Notes under the pieces: model-generated
What the model was told of the DNA's origin: nothing
The model's database searches: none
The model's input: only the letters and a program-made list of their open reading frames with translations
Made by a program: the position numbers and the translations under genes
Assembly (NCBI GenBank): GCA_023132135.1
Contig: JAGLYR010000042.1
Location: forward strand, 1-21,235
Source of the DNA: Candidatus Eiseniibacteriota bacterium
Lineage (GTDB): Bacteria > Arandabacterota > Arandabacteria > JAGLYR01
Direction of reading: 5' to 3'
Length of the DNA: 21,235 nt
In this document: piece by piece, positions 14,975-21,235 of the stretch
Position numbering within the stretch: position 1 is the stretch's first letter
Layout of the letters: every line of letters starts with the position of its first letter

Positions 14975-15928
14975 GTGGAAGCACAACCCGCGATGATCGA
15001 GGTGCGGAACCTCTGGAAGAGTTTCGGCGAGACCGTCGCCGTCCAGGATGTCTCCTTTGACGTCAGGAAAGGCGAGGTGTTGGGGTTTCTGGGGCCCAAC
15101 GCGGCCGGCAAGACGACCACCATGCGGATTCTCACCTGCTACCTGTCGGCGGACAGGGGAGAAGCGCGGGTGGGCGGCTACGACGTCTTCGAGGAGTCCC
15201 TCGAGGTAAGACGAAGGGTCGGCTACCTTCCGGAAAGCGCCCCGCTCTACATGGACCAGGGTGTTGTGGAATGCCTGGAGTTCGTCTCGGAACTCCGCGG
15301 GATCCCGGGCCGCGAGCGGGCCTCTCGTATCCGGCGAATGGTGGAAGTCTGCGGTTTGGGCGACGTGATGCACAAGACCATCGGCCAGCTCTCCAGGGGC
15401 TTCCGGCAACGAGTTGGTCTGGCGCTGAGCCTCGTCCACGATCCCGACATCCTGGTTTTGGACGAACCGACCTCGGGTCTCGACCCCAACCAGATTGTGG
15501 AGATCCGGGATCTCATTCGCCGGATCGGCCGCGAGAAAACCGTTATCCTCTCCACCCACATTCTCCCGGAGGTCCAGGTCACATGCGACCGGGTCATCAT
15601 CATTGACCGGGGGAAGCTGGTGGCCTCGGGAACACCGGAGGAACTGGCAAGCAGGCAGGGTGGCGGGACCAGTATCCACGTGGAGATCCAGGGACCGCAG
15701 GAGGAAGTGGAGTCGGCGCTCCGTGGGCTGGCGGGCGTAACCTCGGTAAGCTGGAAGGCGGCCAAGCGGGCCGACCGGCATTGCTATGTCCTGAAGGCAT
15801 CCGATGGAGAGACGCTGACTGAAGAGGTGTTCCGGCTGGCGGTCCGGCGGAACTGGGTTCTGAGCAAACTGTCCGCGGAGAAGGCGAGTCTGGAAGAGGT
15901 GTTCTCAGCACTGACTTCCAGGGAGTAA
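14975..15928 (+). CDS. ABC transporter ATP-binding protein (GldA-like)
   Basis: The GTG start at 14975 has AGGGAG at 14964-14969 five bases upstream; the next in-frame ATG is 14993. An in-frame ORF extends back to 14762 but runs through the promoter, so it is rejected. The 317-residue protein has Walker A GPNAAGKTT (40-48), signature LSRGFRQR (139-146), Walker B ILVLDEPTSGLD (159-170) and an H-loop His195. After residue 225 a C-terminal extension follows, as in DrrA/GldA-type ATPases of ABC-2 exporters. It powers the permease encoded six bases downstream; the following GldG-like and DUF4340 genes place it in a Gld-type ABC complex. In Bacteroidetes, GldA-GldF-GldG is linked to gliding and type IX secretion. 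Outside that phylum the cargo is unknown. Confidence 0.92.
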   Translation: MEAQPAMIEVRNLWKSFGETVAVQDVSFDVRKGEVLGFLGPNAAGKTTTMRILTCYLSADRGEARVGGYDVFEESLEVRRRVGYLPESAPLYMDQGVVECLEFVSELRGIPGRERASRIRRMVEVCGLGDVMHKTIGQLSRGFRQRVGLALSLVHDPDILVLDEPTSGLDPNQIVEIRDLIRRIGREKTVILSTHILPEVQVTCDRVIIIDRGKLVASGTPEELASRQGGGTSIHVEIQGPQEEVESALRGLAGVTSVSWKAAKRADRHCYVLKASDGETLTEEVFRLAVRRNWVLSKLSAEKASLEEVFSALTSRE

Positions 15929-15934
15929 GGGAAG

Positions 15935-16651
15935 ATGAGAAACATCTGGACTCTGTTCAAGAAGGAATTCAGGAGCTACTTCAATTCGCCCATTGCCTAC
16001 ATCTTCATCACCGTTTTCCTGGTAGTGATGGGATGGCTGGTGATGACGGGTTTCTTCATTGAGAACCGGGCATCCATGCGGGCTTTCTTCGGCCTGCTGC
16101 CCTGGGCGTTTCTGTTCTTCGTGCCGGCGGCGACCATGCGGCTCTGGGCCGAGGAGAAAAAACTGGGAACCACGGAGTTGCTGATGACACTTCCCGTCAG
16201 GGACCATGAAGTGGTCCTGGGGAAGTTCCTGGCCAGCTTCTCCTTCGTTTCCCTGGCGGTGGCCCTGTCGTTTTCGTTGCCCATCACGGTGGCAGCGCTG
16301 GGCAATCCGGACCCGGGGCCTATCATCGGAGGGTACCTGGGGGCGTTTCTGATGGGGGGCGCGTATCTTTCCATCGGGCTCTTCGTCTCGGGGCTCACGG
16401 AGAACCAGATCGTGGCCTTTATCGTCGGTTTTGTCCTCTGCTTCCTGATGTTCATCGTGGGAGCGGAGTTCGTACTGTTCAGCCTTCCCCACTGGCTGGT
16501 ACCTGTCTTCAAGTACCTGGGGCTGGGATCCCACTTCGACTCCATAGGCCGTGGCGTGATCGACTCGAGGGACATCATCTACTACCTGTCGGTCATCGGC
16601 TTCTTCCTCTGGCTGAACGTCCGCTGGATTGAGAGCAGGAGGTGGGCGTGA
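15935..16651 (+). CDS. ABC-2 type permease (GldF-like)
   Basis: The 238-residue protein has about six membrane helices and starts with KKEFRSYFNSPIAYIFITVFLV, the typical opening of GldF/ABC-2 permeases. The loop between helices 2 and 3 carries AATMRLWAEEKKLGTTELLMTLPV, a conserved feature of this family that contacts the ATPase. It forms the transmembrane channel with the upstream ATPase. ATG 15935 follows an AAGGGAAG ribosome binding site, six bases after the ATPase stop. The TGA stop (16649-16651) overlaps the GTG start of the GldG-like gene as GTGA, so translation is probably coupled. Confidence 0.9.
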   Translation: MRNIWTLFKKEFRSYFNSPIAYIFITVFLVVMGWLVMTGFFIENRASMRAFFGLLPWAFLFFVPAATMRLWAEEKKLGTTELLMTLPVRDHEVVLGKFLASFSFVSLAVALSFSLPITVAALGNPDPGPIIGGYLGAFLMGGAYLSIGLFVSGLTENQIVAFIVGFVLCFLMFIVGAEFVLFSLPHWLVPVFKYLGLGSHFDSIGRGVIDSRDIIYYLSVIGFFLWLNVRWIESRRWA

Positions 16652-18261
16652 GCATGAGCGGGTCGCGCAAGGCATCTACGACTAATGCAATCCTATCGGT
16701 GGTGATCATTCTCGGCATCCTGGTGGTGATCAACTTCCTCTCCTCCAGGCACTTCTCCCGGGTGGATCTGACGGAGTCGAAGCAGTTCACCATCACCCAG
16801 TCTACGCGGAATATCCTCGGCCGGCTGGACGACGTCGTGAACATCCGTGTGTACTTCACCGGCAACAACAAACTGCCCTCACGCCTTGTGTCTCTGGGCC
16901 AACAGGTCAAGGATCTTCTGGACGAGTACGGTGCGTACGCCGACGGCAATCTCAACATTCAGTTCATCGACCCGGAGGGCAATCCGGAAGACGAAACCGC
17001 CGCGCGCCAGCTGGGCATTCCCCAGGTTCCGCTGCAGATTATCGAGAAGGACAAGCTCCAGATCCTGAACGCCTATCTCGGCATTGCAATCCTCTATGGC
17101 GACAAGAGCGAAGTGATGCCCCAGGTCCTGGATGTTCGCAATCTTGAGTATGACTTGACCTCCAAGATCCTGAAGGTGACCCAGGCGGAGCAGAAGACGG
17201 TAGGTTTCCTGACGGGGCATGGGGAGCTGGATCTCGAGACGGATCTTTCGGGGATCAAGGGCGCCCTGGAGGAACAGTACCGTGTTGTCCCGGTACCCGG
17301 AGGTAAGCCGGTTCCGCAGGATGTCACCACCCTGATCGTAGCCGGACCCAAGCAGGTTCCGGAGCGGGACAAGTACGAAATCGATCAGTTCATCATGCGC
17401 GGCGGCAAGGCGGTCTTCCTTCTGGACGCCGTGGACATTGTCCCCGGTAGGCTCCAGGCTCGGGTGGCTGAATCGGGACTGGAAGATCTCATGAAGCACT
17501 ACGGGGTCACTCTGAGCAAGGAACTGGTGGTGGACCCGGTGAACGTGAACGCGTCCTTTAACATGGGCAGGATCACGTTCAGCCTTCCGTACCCGTTCTG
17601 GCCGAGGGTGACAGAGTCCGGTTTCAGCGAGGAATCGCCCATTGTGAGCGACCTCAGCATGCTCGTCCTTCCCTGGGCGGGTCCCACAGTGGTGGCCGAT
17701 GGCGGGGAAGATTCCTCTTCCGTTGATGCAACTGTCCTGGCGAAGAGTTCCCCTGGATCGTGGGTGCAGACGGGATTCTTCGATTTGAATCCCCAACAGA
17801 GATTCGTAAACCCGGGCGGAGAGGAGAAGGAATATCCGCTGGCGGTTGCGCTCGGGGGCGGCTTCGGGAGTTTCTACCTGGGCAAAGAGATTCCGGAAGC
17901 CGGGGTGGGGGAGGGAGAAGAACCACCCGAGACGCTGCCCCTGCTCGAAGTGAGCCCTATGACCCAGATTGTGGTCGTAGGCAGTTCCTCCTTTGCGAAG
18001 AACGATTTCCTCCGGCAGTTTCCATCGGGCGGGGTTTTCATCCTCAACACCGTGGACTGGCTGACGATTGGTGAGGACCTCATCGGGATCCGTTCCCGTG
18101 CTCTGGAGTCGCGGCCGCTCAAGGAGATTTCCGAGGGCGCCAAGGCAGCGGTGAAGTTCATCAATATTTTTGCGGTCCCGCTTCTGGTTATCATCTATGG
18201 GCTGGTTCGGGTCTACGCGCGGCGAAGGGCGAGGAAGATCTACGAAGCGTACGGAGCGTAG
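16648..18261 (+). CDS. GldG-like ABC transporter auxiliary protein
   Basis: The 537-residue protein starts with a membrane helix (about 10-30, AILSVVIILGILVVINFLSS) followed by RHFSRVDLTESKQFTITQSTRNIL, the hallmark of GldG/ABC_transp_aux proteins. A long periplasmic domain follows (TGHGELDLE is a typical conserved element), and a second helix near the C-terminus (FINIFAVPLLVIIYGLVRVYARRR) returns to the cytoplasm. GldG works with GldF and the ATPase in a Gld-type complex. Three in-frame starts are possible: GTG 16642, GTG 16648 and ATG 16654. AGGAGG at 16637-16642 sits five bases before GTG 16648, which also overlaps the permease stop, so 16648 is chosen. Confidence 0.88.
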   Translation: MSMSGSRKASTTNAILSVVIILGILVVINFLSSRHFSRVDLTESKQFTITQSTRNILGRLDDVVNIRVYFTGNNKLPSRLVSLGQQVKDLLDEYGAYADGNLNIQFIDPEGNPEDETAARQLGIPQVPLQIIEKDKLQILNAYLGIAILYGDKSEVMPQVLDVRNLEYDLTSKILKVTQAEQKTVGFLTGHGELDLETDLSGIKGALEEQYRVVPVPGGKPVPQDVTTLIVAGPKQVPERDKYEIDQFIMRGGKAVFLLDAVDIVPGRLQARVAESGLEDLMKHYGVTLSKELVVDPVNVNASFNMGRITFSLPYPFWPRVTESGFSEESPIVSDLSMLVLPWAGPTVVADGGEDSSSVDATVLAKSSPGSWVQTGFFDLNPQQRFVNPGGEEKEYPLAVALGGGFGSFYLGKEIPEAGVGEGEEPPETLPLLEVSPMTQIVVVGSSSFAKNDFLRQFPSGGVFILNTVDWLTIGEDLIGIRSRALESRPLKEISEGAKAAVKFINIFAVPLLVIIYGLVRVYARRRARKIYEAYGA

Positions 18262-18264
18262 GGT

Positions 18265-19203
18265 ATGAAAAAAAACACGCTGGTGATGCTGGTGATCCTG
18301 GTTGTTCTTCTGCTGGTTGTGCTCGTGCTGGAGAACCCTTTCGGGGGTAGTGAGAAGAAGGCGGTGTCACCACTGTTCCCCGGGTTGGATTCGGCGGCCG
18401 TGGCTGTGGTTGAGGTCTACTCCCCTTCGGATTCCACGCGGCTGGAGAAGGTGGACGGGATCTGGCGTGTGGCCACACAGGGCGGCTATCCCGCCGATGC
18501 TCAGGCCGTGGGGGAGATTCTGGCCAAGGTCTGCGACATGGGACGCGATGAGGTGGCGTCGCGCAATCCCGAGAAACAGTCGATCTTCCAGGTGGACGGG
18601 AGCAACATCGAGGTGCGCTTCCTCGGGGCCGACGACAACGTCTTCGCCCACTTCTACGTTGGCAAGAGCGGTCCGGGCCACTCGGGCGCCTACGTGAGGT
18701 CGGTAGATTCGGACAACGTGATTCTGGCCAGGGGCTACCTGCGGGGTGTTTTCGACAAGGGCGCGCGGGGATGGCGGGATCGCGAGATTGTCGATGTCAA
18801 TCAGAACGAGATCTTGCGCTTCACCATGGCTCACGGAGACACGGTAATCACTGTCCGGACGGACGACAAGATCCGCTGGTACATCACGGAACCGGACTCC
18901 GTGGAGGCCAGGATGAACACGACGGACAATGTGCTCAGGGCTTTCTCGACGCTGATGGCTGACGATTTCGGCCCGGATGTGTCGCTGGAGGATGCGGGGC
19001 TGGACCAGCCCTGGGGCACCTTCACAGCTCACCTGGCGGACGGGACGGACCTCGTCCTGCTGGTGGGCAGCGAGGAGGCCGGTAGCCGCTGGGTCAAGGG
19101 CTCCGACAAGGACATGGTCTTCAAGATCCGGCAGCATCGGGTGGACAGCCTGTTTCCGCCTCTCGATCGTCTGCGCGAGCCGACACCGGTGCCCACCAAG
19201 TAG
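18265..19203 (+). CDS. DUF4340 domain protein, membrane-anchored
   Basis: The 312-residue protein begins with a strong N-terminal helix (about 6-23, TLVMLVILVVLLLVVLVL) that should anchor it with the rest in the periplasm. The body repeats a pattern seen in DUF4340 proteins: VEVYSPSDSTRLEKVDGIWRVA, then VRFLGADDNVFAHFYVGKSG, and RGWRDREIVDVNQNEILRFTM. DUF4340 genes commonly sit directly after GldG-like genes in non-Bacteroidetes Gld-type ABC clusters, as here (3 bp gap). Its biochemical role is unknown; a periplasmic partner of GldG is the simplest idea. ATG 18265 follows GGAG at 18253-18256. Confidence 0.85.
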   Translation: MKKNTLVMLVILVVLLLVVLVLENPFGGSEKKAVSPLFPGLDSAAVAVVEVYSPSDSTRLEKVDGIWRVATQGGYPADAQAVGEILAKVCDMGRDEVASRNPEKQSIFQVDGSNIEVRFLGADDNVFAHFYVGKSGPGHSGAYVRSVDSDNVILARGYLRGVFDKGARGWRDREIVDVNQNEILRFTMAHGDTVITVRTDDKIRWYITEPDSVEARMNTTDNVLRAFSTLMADDFGPDVSLEDAGLDQPWGTFTAHLADGTDLVLLVGSEEAGSRWVKGSDKDMVFKIRQHRVDSLFPPLDRLREPTPVPTK

Positions 19204-19218
19204 CCCGTGAGGGATAAC

Positions 19219-21111
19219 ATGCGCAATCGCACCGCCATCCTAGGCAGCCTTTGGGTGGGGCTGGTGTCCGGAGCCCTGTGTGGCCTGGCGCTGAGTGTGC
19301 TCTTCAGCCCACGCCTGTTTGTCGCATACCTGTTTTCCATTCTCGTGTACAGCGCGGCCGGTGGCATGGGCGCCCTTGCTCTCTCTGCGATTCTTGTCCT
19401 CGTAGCCAATCCGCACAGGGCGCTCAGGATCGTCGCCGGGTTGGTGTCCGGCTCCTACGTCTTCTTTGCACTGGCCTACTGGGGAAACCGTTGGCTCCTG
19501 GTCGGTAATCCCTTCACCAGCTCGTCCAGCCTCAAGTTCGACGCGGCGGCCCTGGCTGTCGCGATTCTGATCGGTGTTCTCGTCGCGGTGCTCTTCGGGA
19601 GATGGCTGGGGGCGAGATACGGGCCCCGCCATAGACTCCCTCGCGACGGCTCGGGATCTACTCGGGGCGAACGGGAAAGGCCTGTCGGACGCATGGTGGC
19701 CGCCGGGACCGGCGTTCTCGTGGTGCTACCCCTCGTCCTGCTGCTGGTGATCTCTGTGAGGGGCATGTCCGATCTGTCCGATTCGAAAGCCCGCAAGCCA
19801 TCGGTGATTCTGATCTCGATTGACGCCCTGCGGGCCGACCACCTTGGTTGCTACGGGTATCCCAGGAAAACGACTCCCGTGGCCGACCGGCTGGCCGCAG
19901 AGGGCGTGAGATTCGAGTACGCGTTCTGCCCGGTGCCTTCGACCGGGCCTTCCCACGCCACGATGCTGACAGGGTTGACTCCCTCCACCCACGGGCTGCG
20001 GCGCAATGGGGACTCACTCCCGGATTCTGCTCTCACCCTGGCGGAGGTTCTCTCCGAAGCCGGGTACGCCACCGGGGGTTTCACTACCAATATTGTCCTG
20101 GACGATCAGTTCGGTTTCACGCAGGGCTTCGATACCTATGTGGAGTCGGGGCATGTGGAGAAGCTCAGGCCGATTACGTGGTCCCTGCTTGCCCAGACGC
20201 TGGCGGCCAAGGAGATTTTCGACAAGTTCCTGGCCCAGACCGGCCGAGGCCGGGACCTGACGATCCTCTCTGCCCGGAAGTGGTTAGCGGGCAATGCCGA
20301 AAGACCCTTCTTCCTCTTTCTTCATCTTCTGGATCCCCACCATCCCTACGAGCCTCTGGAACCCTACCGATCCCGTTTTTCGCGAGACCTCGAAGGTCCG
20401 GGGAATTCCCTCTGGATCGAACAGGGCCGGGATCCCGAGGCCCTGGCGATGCAGCTTGCCCTCTACGACGGGGAGATTGCGGCGGCGGATGCAAAGGTGG
20501 GAGATCTCCTGCAGTATCTGGAAGACGCCGGGATCATGGATGGCACCCTCATCGTCTTCACCGCGGATCACGGGGAGAACATGGGGGACCACGAGCTCTT
20601 CTTCCGCCACACGGACGTCTACGATGCCTCCATGCGTGTGCCTCTCATTATCCGGTTCCCGGGGGTTCTGAGGGCGGGCCGGACGCTCACCCAGGTGGTC
20701 GAGAACAGCGCTCTGTTCCCGACAATCCTGTCGCTCATCCACCATGATGTTCCTGCAGGGTTGGATGGGGAAGATCTTGCTCTGTTGATGGAAGGGACGG
20801 CGGCGGAGAGGTTCCGGTTTGCCTTGGCCAACAGCGGGCGGCGGTGGGCGCTGAGAACCGGCTCGTGGAAAATCCGGATCGATTTCGGAGACGGATCCCG
20901 GCGGCTTTACGACCTGGTGAACGATCCCGAGGAAACGACGGATGTTCTGGCGGACCATCCGGAGGTCGGCGAGGAACTCGAGACCATCCTCCTGGCGGAA
21001 ATCGAGAGGCTGGAGGGAGCTCTGCCGAGCGGGGAAGAGGAAGCGTCTCCCTTCGAGGGACTGGATCGAGAGACGATTGAGCGATTGAAGGCCTTGGGAT
21101 ATGTACAATAG
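19219..21111 (+). CDS. Membrane-anchored sulfatase-fold enzyme with probable Thr nucleophile
   Basis: ATG 19219 is chosen over GTG 19207 because AGGGA (19210-19214) lies just before it and nothing resembling a ribosome binding site precedes the GTG. The 630-residue protein has about five membrane helices within residues 6-182 and then an alkaline-phosphatase/sulfatase-superfamily domain. Metal ligands fit LISIDALRADH (Asp202) and TADHGENMGDHELFFRHTD (Asp450, His451). The nucleophile region reads STGPSHATMLTG (241-252). Classical sulfatases have CxPSR there, needed to make formylglycine; here Thr242 and His246 replace Cys and Arg. This agrees with Thr-nucleophile enzymes of the superfamily, such as phosphoethanolamine or phosphoglycerol transferases, so a lipid or glycan headgroup transferase or hydrolase is likelier than a sulfatase. 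The C-terminus is LKALGYVQ. The TAG stop is the first triplet of a dispersed 30-bp repeat. Confidence 0.85.
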   Translation: MRNRTAILGSLWVGLVSGALCGLALSVLFSPRLFVAYLFSILVYSAAGGMGALALSAILVLVANPHRALRIVAGLVSGSYVFFALAYWGNRWLLVGNPFTSSSSLKFDAAALAVAILIGVLVAVLFGRWLGARYGPRHRLPRDGSGSTRGERERPVGRMVAAGTGVLVVLPLVLLLVISVRGMSDLSDSKARKPSVILISIDALRADHLGCYGYPRKTTPVADRLAAEGVRFEYAFCPVPSTGPSHATMLTGLTPSTHGLRRNGDSLPDSALTLAEVLSEAGYATGGFTTNIVLDDQFGFTQGFDTYVESGHVEKLRPITWSLLAQTLAAKEIFDKFLAQTGRGRDLTILSARKWLAGNAERPFFLFLHLLDPHHPYEPLEPYRSRFSRDLEGPGNSLWIEQGRDPEALAMQLALYDGEIAAADAKVGDLLQYLEDAGIMDGTLIVFTADHGENMGDHELFFRHTDVYDASMRVPLIIRFPGVLRAGRTLTQVVENSALFPTILSLIHHDVPAGLDGEDLALLMEGTAAERFRFALANSGRRWALRTGSWKIRIDFGDGSRRLYDLVNDPEETTDVLADHPEVGEELETILLAEIERLEGALPSGEEEASPFEGLDRETIERLKALGYVQ

Positions 21112-21138
21112 CCTGGATTATTCATGAATCCCTGCTGC
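21109..21138. repeat. Second copy of the 30-bp repeat that starts at a stop codon
   Basis: All 30 bases are identical to 3207-3236, and the first three are again the TAG stop codon of the preceding gene. The sequence after it differs: instead of the long right arm found at 3244-3267 there is only a 6-bp hairpin (CTGCGA with TCGCAG, about 21134-21148). Confidence 0.9.
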
Positions 21139-21185
21139 GAGTGTCGCAGGATGTGTCTGGACTGCGCCCTGGCGCCGAAGCCGAT

Positions 21186-21235
21186 CGTCATCCCCGCGAA
21201 AGCGGGGATCCATCTTGACCTTGCTGGGACAGCGT
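21186..21235. mobile_element. Partial second copy of the palindromic MITE-like element
   Basis: The last 50 bases match the reverse complement of 8741-8790 at 44 positions, including the CCCCGCGAAAGCGGGG palindrome and the segment TTGCTGGGACAGCGT. The rest of the element is cut off by the end of the window. Confidence 0.75.

Overview
This is about 21 kb of GC-rich DNA, dense with genes, from a Gram-negative bacterium. The gene types suggest an uncultured lineage near Eisenbacteria or the wider FCB group: a PilA-type pilin tail, a kinase fused to a WSPDG beta-propeller, a Gld-type ABC transporter with a DUF4340 protein, a membrane sulfatase-fold protein ending in ALGYVQ, and multi-membrane GT-C glycosyltransferases. 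The taxonomic guess is an inference; no rRNA or other marker gene is present.

Layout. (1) 1-348 is the 3' part of a type IV pilin gene, closed by a strong intrinsic terminator. (2) 522-3209 encodes a kinase-like domain, one membrane helix and about 13 PD40 propeller repeats; its active-site motifs are degenerate, so it is probably a pseudokinase. (3) 3473-8505 holds four plus-strand genes: a divergent YchF-type ATPase, a membrane-anchored M23 peptidase, an NhaC-type antiporter with an exported Ig-like N-terminus, and a SixA-type phosphohistidine phosphatase. (4) 8805-14774 is a four-gene minus-strand operon: three large GT-C-like membrane proteins, one with C-terminal TPRs, with a beta-class DNA methyltransferase between them. 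Several junctions are ATGA overlaps. (5) 14975-21111 is a five-gene plus-strand operon: ABC ATPase, permease, GldG-like protein, DUF4340 protein, and a five-helix membrane protein with an alkaline-phosphatase/sulfatase-fold domain. Operons 4 and 5 diverge from a 200-bp region that carries a good sigma-70-like promoter for each side.

How the genes relate. The minus operon looks like an envelope glycosylation unit. The plus operon combines a Gld-type ABC complex with a probable headgroup-modifying or hydrolysing enzyme of the envelope. With the pilin and the M23 peptidase, most of the window serves the cell surface.

The most unusual material is between genes. Five short arrays repeat with a strict 7-bp period but use four unrelated unit sequences. 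A 30-bp exact repeat occurs at 3207 and 21109, and in both places its first three bases are the stop codon of an unrelated gene. Two heptamer arrays also overlap stop codons. An 89-bp palindromic MITE-like element lies at 8702-8790, and half of a second copy ends the window.
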